Source: Flavobacteriaceae bacterium
Lineage (GTDB): Bacteria > Bacteroidota > Bacteroidia > Flavobacteriales > Flavobacteriaceae
DNA: 48,387 nt
Direction of reading: 5' to 3'
Assembly: GCA_002702895.1 (NCBI GenBank)
Contig: PACX01000008.1
Coordinates: forward strand, 1-48,387
Part shown: piece by piece, positions 1 through 7,932 of the stretch
Layout: the number at the start of each line of letters is the position of its first letter
Position numbering within the stretch: the first letter of the stretch is position 1
Made by a program: the position numbers and the translations under genes
Notes under the pieces: generated by a model
Database searches by the model: none
What the model was told of the DNA's origin: nothing
The model's input: the letters and a program-made list of their open reading frames with translations, nothing else

Positions 1-105
1 AATATCACCCTCTTTAACATCATCACCTATATTAATAAGCCACTTTGCAACTACACCCTCCTCCATAGTATCACTCAATCTCGGCATGTTAATTATTTGG
101 GCCAT
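1..105 (-). CDS. Pyruvate dehydrogenase E2 (dihydrolipoamide acetyltransferase), N-terminal fragment
   Basis: Only the first 35 codons lie in the window; the gene runs off the left edge. The visible residues (MAQIINMPRLSDTMEEG...) are the typical start of a biotinyl/lipoyl domain, the swinging arm that carries acetyl groups in the pyruvate dehydrogenase complex. The lipoyl-lysine is expected just beyond the edge. The ATG shares one base with the pdhA stop (TAATG), so translation is probably coupled. By the known gene order of Flavobacteria this is the E2 gene (pdhB/pdhC in different naming schemes). A 2-oxoglutarate dehydrogenase E2 is less likely next to pdhA. Confidence 0.85.
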   Translation of the reverse strand, partial: MAQIINMPRLSDTMEEGVVAKWLINIGDDVKEGDI

Positions 106-1106
106 TATTTTAATTTATGAGAAATAAAATTATAGTTTTCTTCTTCATATACTGCATCATACATTACTTTCTTTTCTGGATAAGGAGAATCTTCAGCGAA
201 TTTTTCACACTCAAGAACTTTAGCTTTAACTATTCTATCAATATTAGATATCTCTTGTTCTGTAGCAAAATCATTTTCTAAAATCACTTTTTTTACTTGA
301 GATATTGGATCAATTTTTCTGTATTCATTAACCTCTTCTTTTGTTCTATATTTTTGAGCATCTGACATTGAATGTCCTCTGTATCTATATGTTTTCATTT
401 CTAAAAATGTTGGTCCCTCATCATTTCTGGCTCTTTTAATTGCTTCATCCAAGGCTTCAGCAACTTTTATTGGATTCATTCCATCTACGGGTCCACATGG
501 CATTTCATATCCTAAACCTAATTTCCATATGTCTGTATGATTTGAGGTTCTTTCAACTGAAGTTCCCATAGCATATCCATTATTTTCTACAACAAAAACA
601 ACAGGTAATTTCCAAAGCATAGCAAGATTCAAAGTTTCATGTAAAGAACCCTGTCTTACAGCACCATCTCCCATAAAGCATAAAGTAACAGCATTTCTAT
701 TAAAGTACTTATCTCCAAAGGCCATTCCAGCACCTAAAGGAATTTGCCCTCCAACTATTCCATGTCCTCCATGAAATCTATGTTCCTTTGAAAAGATATG
801 CATTGAACCTCCTAAACCCATGGAAGTTCCAGTAGCTTTACCATATAATTCAGCCATAACTTTTTTAGGATCAACTCCCAATCCTATCGGCATTACATGG
901 TTTCTATAAGCAGTTATCATTCTATCCTTAGTTAAATCCATAACATGCAATGCTCCTGCTAGTACAGCTTCTTGACCATTATAAAGATGAAGAAATCCTC
1001 TAACTTTTTGCTGAATGTATACAGCAGCAAGCTTATCTTCAAACTTCCTCCAAAAAAGCATGTCTTCATACCATTTCAAATAAGTCTCTTGATTAATCTC
1101 TTTCAT
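105..1106 (-). CDS. pdhA: Pyruvate dehydrogenase E1 component, alpha subunit
   Basis: This is the thiamine-diphosphate E1 alpha subunit, which decarboxylates pyruvate and passes the acetyl group to E2 lipoyl domains in the cytosolic PDH complex. The 333-residue length suits the family. The ThDP motif runs from GDG at residues 146-148 to NN at 175-176, with MGDGAVRQGSLHETLN in between. The conserved phosphorylation-loop segment YRYRGHSMSD lies near residues 240-249. It is transcribed leftward and directly coupled to the E2 gene. An exact TAnnTTTG element lies 43 bp upstream of the ATG. No defect is seen. Confidence 0.95.
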   Translation of the reverse strand: MKEINQETYLKWYEDMLFWRKFEDKLAAVYIQQKVRGFLHLYNGQEAVLAGALHVMDLTKDRMITAYRNHVMPIGLGVDPKKVMAELYGKATGTSMGLGGSMHIFSKEHRFHGGHGIVGGQIPLGAGMAFGDKYFNRNAVTLCFMGDGAVRQGSLHETLNLAMLWKLPVVFVVENNGYAMGTSVERTSNHTDIWKLGLGYEMPCGPVDGMNPIKVAEALDEAIKRARNDEGPTFLEMKTYRYRGHSMSDAQKYRTKEEVNEYRKIDPISQVKKVILENDFATEQEISNIDRIVKAKVLECEKFAEDSPYPEKKVMYDAVYEEENYNFISHKLK

Positions 1107-1148
1107 TAACTATTTTTTTAAATTAAAATACTTGATTAAAGATTTATG

Positions 1149-1156
1149 CAAAGTTA
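1149..1156 (-). promoter_or_regulatory. Bacteroidota -7 element (TAACTTTG) upstream of pdhA
   Basis: Read on the minus strand this is an exact TAnnTTTG, 43 bp before the pdhA ATG in the pdhA-porV gap. No TTG lies at the usual -33 spacing. A pattern match only, in A+T-rich DNA. Confidence 0.5.
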
Positions 1157-1195
1157 ATATAACTAAACAATTGTTTAAAATAAAAACAAATTATA

Positions 1196-2326
1196 TTAAT
1201 AATAAAAATTATATGTAAATGAAAATCTTAAAGTATTTTCCAGCGGACTAATTACACTGGAAGTTGATAAAAGGTAGGATAAGTCAAGATTTATTTCATT
1301 AAGCTTAAAGCCTGTTCCAAATGTTAAATATTTTCTAGCTCCCTTATTTTCATTTTCATTAAAATATCCAGCACGAATAGCAAAAGAGTCATTATATAAA
1401 TATTCCATTCCAAGTGCAATAGTAAATTCATTTAACTCTTCACTAAATCCATCTGGCGCATCACCAAATGATTTAAAAATACCTGAAAGAAAATTGACAT
1501 CTGCTTGATTATATCCAATTATTTGGTTGTTTGAATTATATATAGGAATACTAGGAGAGGGAACTAATAACTTGTTAATTTCTAAATTAAGAGAAACTTT
1601 ATTAGAAGAATCAAAAATAAAATCAAAAGCAGTTCCAACTTTCATATTTGTAGGTATAAAGTTTTTTTTACCTAATTCTTCATATTTCATTCTTGGTCCA
1701 ATATTAGAAATATTAAATCCTGCTCTCCAAATTCCATTAAAATTAGCATAAGCTTTTTCATCAGACTGAAAAAAACCTGAAATATCAACAGCAAATGAAT
1801 TAGCGGAATCTGAATCTGAATCGACTGACTGTAGCTTAACATCAGACATTAAAAATCTACCAGTAACAGCTAATGCAAAGTATTCACTTAACTTAAGAGA
1901 ATACGAAGCATCTAAGGTAAATTCATTAGGATTTTCTAAAATTGGAATATCTTGAGGATTTTGAATAATATCAATATCTCCTAAACTAAAATATTTAAAA
2001 CTAGCTGACCAAGAACTTCTATCGTCTATAACATTGAAATAATTAACATTAGCCAAAAACACATCACTTACTAACTTACTTAAATAAGGTGTGTAACTTA
2101 CACCAACACCAGAAAGGTTTTCAGAAAAAACATATTTTGAGGGATTCCAATGTTGAGAAAATGCATCAGGAGTTGTTGCCACTCCTTGTTCGCCTAGTCC
2201 GGAAGCTCTAGCATCTGCAGAAATCATTAAAAATGGGACGGCTGTAGTAATAACTCTTCTGTCCTGAGAAAAGCTGGTTTTAATTACACAAAACATTAAT
2301 ATTATAATAAAATAGTTTCTATTCAT
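1196..2326 (-). CDS. porV: Type IX secretion system outer membrane protein PorV (LptO)
   Basis: PorV is an outer-membrane beta-barrel of the PorV/LptO (FadL-like) family. It binds T9SS cargo at the SprA translocon and shuttles it to the PorU attachment machinery. The protein has a signal peptide ending near ...KTSFSQ, followed by the PorV-typical N-terminal stretch TTAVPFLMISADARASGLGE and the segment DAFSQHWNPSKYVF. The rest alternates short hydrophobic strands up to a C-terminal aromatic FSFTYNFYY. Its 376 residues are normal for the family. It is divergent from gldJ. In well-studied Flavobacteria porU lies between these two genes; here there is only a 121-bp gap. Confidence 0.93.
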   Translation of the reverse strand: MNRNYFIIILMFCVIKTSFSQDRRVITTAVPFLMISADARASGLGEQGVATTPDAFSQHWNPSKYVFSENLSGVGVSYTPYLSKLVSDVFLANVNYFNVIDDRSSWSASFKYFSLGDIDIIQNPQDIPILENPNEFTLDASYSLKLSEYFALAVTGRFLMSDVKLQSVDSDSDSANSFAVDISGFFQSDEKAYANFNGIWRAGFNISNIGPRMKYEELGKKNFIPTNMKVGTAFDFIFDSSNKVSLNLEINKLLVPSPSIPIYNSNNQIIGYNQADVNFLSGIFKSFGDAPDGFSEELNEFTIALGMEYLYNDSFAIRAGYFNENENKGARKYLTFGTGFKLNEINLDLSYLLSTSSVISPLENTLRFSFTYNFYY

Positions 2327-2379
2327 AATTAAAGAAACGTTAAATATATATAAATATTATTTTTAGTTGTTTTAGTTTT

Positions 2380-2396
2380 AAAAAATTTTTTTTTTT
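2380..2396. repeat. A6-T11 tract in the porV-gldJ divergent intergenic region
   Basis: Six A followed by eleven T lie upstream of gldJ, just before a near-consensus -7 element (TATCTTGC, about 2408-2415). Such tracts give rigid or bent DNA and can act like an UP element. The T run is also prone to length variation. A role in porV/gldJ expression is only inferred. Confidence 0.4.
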
Positions 2397-2447
2397 AAAC
2401 TATTTGCTATCTTGCAAGTCGAAATAGACATAAATAGCTATTTATAT

Positions 2448-4019
2448 ATGAAAAAGTACAATTTATTAAATCTTATATTTTTCTTTCTATGTGTCCTGTT
2501 GGTCATGGGTTGCAATAGAAATGCAATGAAAAGCGGGAAAAACAGTTCACAGGCTACAGGTTGGAAAATTAATTCTAAAGATGGTGGTTTTAAAAGTGCT
2601 AAAGCTTATAAAGGTCAACCTGCCGGACCTGGATTAGTTTTTGTTGAAGGAGGAACATTTACAAAAGGTAATGTTCAAGATAATGTCATGCATGATTGGA
2701 ATAACACTCCAACCCAACAATATGTTAGGTCTTTTTTTATTGATGAAACTGAAGTTACAAATGAAATGTATGGGGAGTATTTGTATTGGATGAAGACAGT
2801 TTTTGCTGAAAATTTTTCTGAAATATATAAAGCTGCGCTTCCTGATACTCTAGTTTGGAGAAATCCTCTTGGCTTTAATGAGGATATGGTAAATAATTAC
2901 TTAAGACACCCTGCATTTCAAAATCATCCAGTTGTTGGAGTAACTTGGAAACAAGCAAATAATTTTGCAAAATGGAGAACTGATAGAGTAAATGAGCAAA
3001 TTTTAGTCTCAGAAGGATTTGTTAGAGAAGGTGCAATTATTCCAGATAGTATTGCAGATGGATATACATTTAACACAAAAGCTTATTTGTTAGATCCAAC
3101 AAGTGCCTATGGTGGTAAAATGAATGAACTTGCTGGTGATAAATCAAAGGAAACCAATGAAGATGGTGAAGATGAAATTAGCTACGCTACAAGAGAAACA
3201 GGAGTTTTATTACCCGAATACAGACTTCCAACTGAAACTGAATGGGAATATGCAGCTTTAGCTTTAAGTGAGATTAGAAAAGATAATGTTTATCGTGGAA
3301 AGAAAAAATTTCCATGGGACGGAGAATATACTAGATCTGGACAAAAGAAAAATGTTGGAGATCAATTAGCTAATTTTAAATTGGCTGATGGAGACTATGG
3401 TGGAATAGCTGGTTGGTCAGAAGTTGGATCTGGAATAACCACTTCAGTAAGATCTTACCCTCCTAATGATTTTGGTTTGTATGGTATGGCTGGGAATGTA
3501 GCCGAATGGGTTGCTGATGTTTACAGACCAATTATTGATGAAGAAGCTAATGATTTTAATTATTACAGGGGAAATATTTTCTCTGAAACAGTAATAGGTG
3601 AAGATGGTAAAATGGTTACAACAGATGCTGAAAATGCAAATTACGATTTCCTTCCTGGATCTCTTGTTGAAGAAGTTGTGAAAACAGAAGATATTGATAG
3701 AGTAAACTACTCCACTGGAGATAATAGAGATTACAATGATGGTGACAGAGGTTCAGTTAGAAACTTTACTATTGAAGGAGATTTCTCTAGAATGTATAAT
3801 GCTCCCTCAGAAGAGGATGGTGATATTGAAACAACTACACTTATTGATAATGAAGCTAGAGTTTACAAAGGTGGTTCATGGCTTGATAGAGCTTACTATC
3901 TAGATCCAGGTCAAAGAAGACATTTGCCAGGTTCAATGACCACTAATTTTATTGGCTTTAGATGTGCAATGTCTTATCTAGGTGAATCTAGAATAACTAG
4001 GAAGCCTAGAAGAAGATAA
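2448..4019 (+). CDS. gldJ: Gliding motility lipoprotein GldJ
   Basis: GldJ is a periplasm-facing outer-membrane lipoprotein. It is related to formylglycine-generating enzyme/sulfatase-modifying factors and is needed for GldK stability and for the T9SS/gliding motor. The ATG at 2448 is chosen because it starts a lipoprotein signal peptide (MKKYNLLNLI..., lipobox LLVMG-C22); the frame extends upstream only through a TTG. Family-typical segments include ATGWKINSKDGG, PGLVFVEGGTF, VMHDWNNTP, DETEVTNEMY, YRLPTETEWEYAA, FGLYGMAGNVAEWVADVY and, near the end, RVYKGGSWLDRAYYLDPGQR. The 523-residue product is close to the family size. GldK is the alternative, but the neighbours (porV, murF) and the DWNNTP region favour GldJ. 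Confidence 0.93.
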   Translation: MKKYNLLNLIFFFLCVLLVMGCNRNAMKSGKNSSQATGWKINSKDGGFKSAKAYKGQPAGPGLVFVEGGTFTKGNVQDNVMHDWNNTPTQQYVRSFFIDETEVTNEMYGEYLYWMKTVFAENFSEIYKAALPDTLVWRNPLGFNEDMVNNYLRHPAFQNHPVVGVTWKQANNFAKWRTDRVNEQILVSEGFVREGAIIPDSIADGYTFNTKAYLLDPTSAYGGKMNELAGDKSKETNEDGEDEISYATRETGVLLPEYRLPTETEWEYAALALSEIRKDNVYRGKKKFPWDGEYTRSGQKKNVGDQLANFKLADGDYGGIAGWSEVGSGITTSVRSYPPNDFGLYGMAGNVAEWVADVYRPIIDEEANDFNYYRGNIFSETVIGEDGKMVTTDAENANYDFLPGSLVEEVVKTEDIDRVNYSTGDNRDYNDGDRGSVRNFTIEGDFSRMYNAPSEEDGDIETTTLIDNEARVYKGGSWLDRAYYLDPGQRRHLPGSMTTNFIGFRCAMSYLGESRITRKPRRR

Positions 4020-4077
4020 TAAGGTTTACAGTAAATTATTTTATTTATATCATCTCTTATTTCATTAATTTTAAAAA

Positions 4078-5350
4078 ATGAATACAGATCAATTATATGA
4101 TATATTCCTAAAATGTAATGGTGTTTCGACTGACACTAGATCAATAAAAAAAGATTCTCTTTTTTTTTTCTTTGAAAGGAGAAAATTTTGATGGAAATGA
4201 CTATGCATTAGAAGCAATTAATAAAGGGGCTAAATATGCATTAGTTGATAATAATAACCTTGAAAATCGTAATTTTATAAAGGTAAAGGATGTTTTGACT
4301 TCTTTACAATTCCTTTCTGCTTATCATAGAACTAAACTAAAAAATACTACTATAATTGCTTTAACTGGAAGTAATGGAAAAACAACAACTAAAGAGTTAA
4401 TTCACTCAGTATTGATTAAGAAATATAAAACAACTTCAACTACAGGAAATTTAAATAACCATATAGGTGTTCCTCTTTCAATATTAAAGATTGATAAGGA
4501 TTCAGATTTTGCGGTTATAGAAATGGGTGCTAATCATATTGGAGAAATAGCTTTTTTAACAGATTTAGTAAAACCAGATTATGGGTATATAACAAATTTT
4601 GGAAAAGCTCACTTAGAAGGGTTTGGAAGCATCAAGGGTGTCATTAAAGGAAAAACAGAATTATATAATTGGTTAATAAAAAATAATAAACCAATTCTTA
4701 TAAATTCAGATGATGAAATACAGAATAAATTCATTAACTCTAATTCAATATTTTTTGGAAAAAAGATTAATTCTAAGTTTGTTTTTAAAGAGTTAAATGA
4801 AGATTATGTTTCAGTTAAATACAAAGAACTTAGAATTAATAGTAAATTAATAGGTAATTATAATTTTTATAATATTATCGCAGCAATTTCTTTCGGATTA
4901 TATTTTAAAATTGATATTAAATTGATTAAAAATGCAATAGAAAATTATACTCCTAAAAATAATAGATCTGAAATATTAATTCTAAAAGACAAAAAAATAA
5001 TTTTAGATGCATACAACGCAAATCCAACTAGTATGAGGCTTGCTATTGATAGTTTTTTTAAACTTTCAGGATCAAAAGCACTAATTTTAGGAGATATGTT
5101 GGAATTGGGTAATTATTCAAATTATGAGCACCTACAAATAATCAATCATTTAGAAAAAGAAAATTGTGGCAAAACATACCTTGTTGGTAAAGAATTTTAT
5201 AAAATAAAAAAGAATAGCAATTCTATTTCATTTTATAAATCAAAAAGAGAATTAATTTCAGAAGTATCAAAAAATAAAATACTAGAAAAAAACATTTTAA
5301 TAAAGGGATCTAGAGCTATGAAATTAGAAGAATTATTAAACATTCTGTGA
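4078..5350 (+). pseudogene. murF: murF, UDP-N-acetylmuramoyl-tripeptide--D-alanyl-D-alanine ligase, interrupted by a frameshift
   Basis: MurF adds D-Ala-D-Ala to UDP-MurNAc-tripeptide, the last cytosolic step of peptidoglycan precursor synthesis. Reading from the ATG at 4078 gives a proper MurF start (MNTDQLYDIFLKCNGVSTDT) up to KKDSLFF. The frame is then lost in a run of ten T (4160-4169) and stops at TGA 4189-4191 after 37 residues. With nine T it continues seamlessly as SLKGENFDGN into the remaining frame to 5350, giving 423 residues, a normal length. The downstream part carries the P-loop TGSNGKTTTKE (about residues 96-106 after correction), EMGANHIGEI, the ligase Asn/His region NLNNHIGVP, and the C-terminal domain with DAYNANPTSM. 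A single-copy essential gene is unlikely to be dead, so a homopolymer error or slippage is more plausible than true inactivation. It follows gldJ by 58 bp. Confidence 0.85.
4160..4169 (+). repeat. T10 homopolymer at the murF frameshift
   Basis: Ten consecutive T between GATTCTC and CTTTGAAAGG. Removing one T restores the MurF reading frame exactly (DSLFF-SLKGENFDG). This is the site of the apparent +1 insertion. Confidence 0.9.
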
Positions 5351-5356
5351 ATATAT

Positions 5357-6223
5357 TCATTCTCTTTCAATAGCGTTGTAAATCAATAATATTAATAATC
5401 CAAAAACTATCCCAGATATTATTAATACAATACTTGTTAATCCAACAGTTGAAAATGAAAGTCTAAGTAAAATTGTTGAAATAATAAAGCCAGTATTTCT
5501 TATCAATTGACTGTATCTTTCGGTATACTGAAAGGAAAGAAGTAAAATAAATACATCTACTACAATTAATAGAGTAAAAAATTCGTTAAAAAATAAATAA
5601 TTAAGATTTTGATCAAATGAATTTGAGATAAACACCCCATTATACCAACTAATAAAGCTAAGAATACAGATTCCTAATAATATAGGTAATAAAATAATAC
5701 TAAGTAATTTTTTAGATGCAATAAATCGATCTAATTTTTCTGAAACAGTTTTAAAAGGTAATTTTTCTTTTGCTCGTCTGAACAAATAAATAAGAAAAAA
5801 TATAATTAGAATTCCTACTAAATCATAAACCAATTGAAGATTGTTAGAATTTTGCACCCAATTAGCATTTAAATCTACTAATGGAATGTCACCAAAAATT
5901 TTACGAATAATGATTAAAGAAATTATTTCATATTGTTTTCCAACCGCCGTGGTAAAAGATCTAGGAATAAAATAAATTAATAGAAAAGCCTCATAAACCA
6001 AAATAAATGAAAAAGGAGTGTATAAAGCTGAAATTGGATTAGACAACAGTTTTGAGTCAACCATTGATAAATCAATAATATTGTTATTACTAAGAAGAAT
6101 AAGTAATAAATGAATAACAAAACCTAGTGAGGCAAAGTAAAGAATATATTTTTCAAAACCTTTAATAATTTTTTCAGAAAAAACTATAGAGAATAGTCTT
6201 TCTATCTTAGTTTGAATTAACAT
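5357..6223 (-). CDS. Polytopic inner-membrane protein of unknown function
   Basis: A 288-residue protein with about seven hydrophobic segments, including YILYFASLGFVIHLLLILL, the paired helices around LYTPFSFILVYEAFLLIYF, LVGILIIFFLIYLF, and two C-terminal helices ending IVFGLLILLIYNAIE. A positively charged loop (RRAKEKLPFKTVSEKLDR) separates the first three or four helices from the rest. The ATG at 6223 is preferred over an in-frame TTG three codons upstream. I recognise no catalytic motif. The segment SFTTAVGKQYEIISLIIIRK with following acidic residues resembles uncharacterised membrane proteins of Flavobacteria. It is convergent with murF (6-bp gap) and divergent from the amidase gene. 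A channel- or transporter-like role is possible but not shown. Confidence 0.75.
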   Translation of the reverse strand: MLIQTKIERLFSIVFSEKIIKGFEKYILYFASLGFVIHLLLILLSNNNIIDLSMVDSKLLSNPISALYTPFSFILVYEAFLLIYFIPRSFTTAVGKQYEIISLIIIRKIFGDIPLVDLNANWVQNSNNLQLVYDLVGILIIFFLIYLFRRAKEKLPFKTVSEKLDRFIASKKLLSIILLPILLGICILSFISWYNGVFISNSFDQNLNYLFFNEFFTLLIVVDVFILLLSFQYTERYSQLIRNTGFIISTILLRLSFSTVGLTSIVLIISGIVFGLLILLIYNAIERE

Positions 6224-6291
6224 ATATCCCAATTATTTTTTTAAAATTAAGTATTATTTAAATACCTTAGATAGTAATCAAAAAATATTTA

Positions 6292-7920
6292 ATGAAAAAT
6301 TATTATTTCTATTTTCTTGTTTTGTTAGTTCTATTTGGATGTAATTTTAAAAATAGTACTGAATGGATATCATACAATGAAGATTTAGAAATAAAAACTA
6401 ATCTAGATCACTCAAATGAGAGAATGCGTTTTAAACTTATACAGTCTAAATACAATGATAAAAATAATTGGTTTAAAGAATTAAATTCAGATATATATGG
6501 ATTTAATGAAGAAAATTATGAAAATTTAAAATCCTTGATACTTGAAAAAGATATTCCTTCAATTCAAGAAAATATAATTTCAGGAAAATTAAGCTATGAA
6601 AAATTAGTTTTATTTTATTTATACAGAATTAAAAAAATTGAATTTAACCAAAGTACATATCTAAATTCTATTATTTCAATTAATCCAAATATTATTGAAG
6701 AAGCTAGAGAGAAGGATAAAAAAAAGCCTGACTCAACTTTTTCACTTTATGGCATTCCTATATTATTAAAGGATAATATTAATTACGAAGGATTACCTAC
6801 TACTGCTGGATCTGCTTTATTAAAGGAAAATATAGCTGAAAATTCTTTTGTTACAAAAAAACTAAAAGCAAGTGGAGCTCTAATTTTAGGAAAAACTAAT
6901 TTAAGTGAATGGGCATATTATTTTTGTATAGGATGTCCCTTAGGCTACAGTGCTATAGGGGGTCAAACTCTTAATCCATACGGAAGAAAGATTTTTGAAT
7001 CTGGAGGCTCAAGTTCAGGAAGTGGAGCTGCAATATCAGCTAATTTATCTTCTGTTTCATTGGGTTCAGAAACTTCTGGATCTATACTTTCACCTTCTTC
7101 ATTAAATTCAATAGTAGGACTAAAACCAACAATAGGACTTGTTAGCAGAACAGGAATAGTTCCAATTTCAAGCACTTTAGATACATCTGGACCAATGACA
7201 AAAAATGTTATAGATAATGTAATTGTTTTTAATAGTATTATGGGATTTGACTCTGAGGATAAATATTCAAAAGAAAAGATTGAAATTGACATAAATAAAA
7301 TTACAAATTCATCACTTAAAGGCGTTAGATTAGGAGTTTTTAAAAGTCTTTTAAATGAGCCCTTATATAAAGAAGCAATTGAAAAAATAAAAGAAGCTGG
7401 TGGAATTATTTTTGAATTTGATCCCCCAAAAATTGACTTTTCTGGATTTAGAAAAATATTAGATGTTGATATGAAAAAAGAATTACCCGAATATCTTTCA
7501 AGTTATTCAAAAGTTGATTCAGCAATAAAAAACATTTCTGATATTATAAATTACAATCTTCAAGACAGTTTAAAAAGATCTCCTTATGGTCAAGGTATTT
7601 TTGAGGGAATTGTTTCTGATGATACATCTATTGAAGAATTTAAAATGTTAAAAGTTAAATTAAAAAAAGAAGGAAAACGATTCTTTGATGAATCCATTAA
7701 TAAAAATTCATTAGATGCTATTTTATCAATTAATAATTATCATGCAGCATATGCTGCTGCTGCTTATTATCCATGTTTAACTATTCCAATGGGATATAGA
7801 GACTCTGGATTACCTACTAATTTAACCTTTATAGGGCCTTCATTTAGTGAAAACAAATTATATCAGCTAGGATTCGCCTATGAAAGTCTAACAAAAAAGA
7901 GAATTCCTCCCCTGAATTAA
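6292..7920 (+). CDS. Lipoprotein amidase (amidase signature family)
   Basis: An amidase-signature hydrolase that cleaves C-N amide bonds with a Ser-cisSer-Lys triad. Visible residues are Lys160 in GIPILLKDN, cis-Ser240 in the glycine/serine signature GGSSSGSGAA (238-247), and the likely nucleophile Ser264 in GSETSGSI. The N-terminus is a lipoprotein signal peptide with lipobox LVLFG-C17. The enzyme is therefore expected to be anchored in the envelope rather than to be the cytosolic GatA subunit. The 542-residue length and a roughly 130-residue extension before the catalytic domain fit secreted amidases of this family. The substrate is unknown; peptide or fatty-acid amides are possible. It is convergent with the M20 amidohydrolase gene (12-bp gap). 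Confidence 0.88.
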   Translation: MKNYYFYFLVLLVLFGCNFKNSTEWISYNEDLEIKTNLDHSNERMRFKLIQSKYNDKNNWFKELNSDIYGFNEENYENLKSLILEKDIPSIQENIISGKLSYEKLVLFYLYRIKKIEFNQSTYLNSIISINPNIIEEAREKDKKKPDSTFSLYGIPILLKDNINYEGLPTTAGSALLKENIAENSFVTKKLKASGALILGKTNLSEWAYYFCIGCPLGYSAIGGQTLNPYGRKIFESGGSSSGSGAAISANLSSVSLGSETSGSILSPSSLNSIVGLKPTIGLVSRTGIVPISSTLDTSGPMTKNVIDNVIVFNSIMGFDSEDKYSKEKIEIDINKITNSSLKGVRLGVFKSLLNEPLYKEAIEKIKEAGGIIFEFDPPKIDFSGFRKILDVDMKKELPEYLSSYSKVDSAIKNISDIINYNLQDSLKRSPYGQGIFEGIVSDDTSIEEFKMLKVKLKKEGKRFFDESINKNSLDAILSINNYHAAYAAAAYYPCLTIPMGYRDSGLPTNLTFIGPSFSENKLYQLGFAYESLTKKRIPPLN

Positions 7921-7932
7921 CTCAAAAATAAT

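Noticed and set aside
2448-4019. The FGE-sulfatase-like lipoprotein might be GldK rather than GldJ.
   Set aside because: Neighbours porV and murF and the family-specific KINSKDGG and DWNNTP segments match GldJ; no gldLMN follow.
6963-7292. Long open frames antisense to real genes (also at 10924-11184, 30541-30735, 38033-38257, 40263-40511 and others).
   Set aside because: They mirror codon structure of convincing genes on the other strand, lack family motifs and have no start context.
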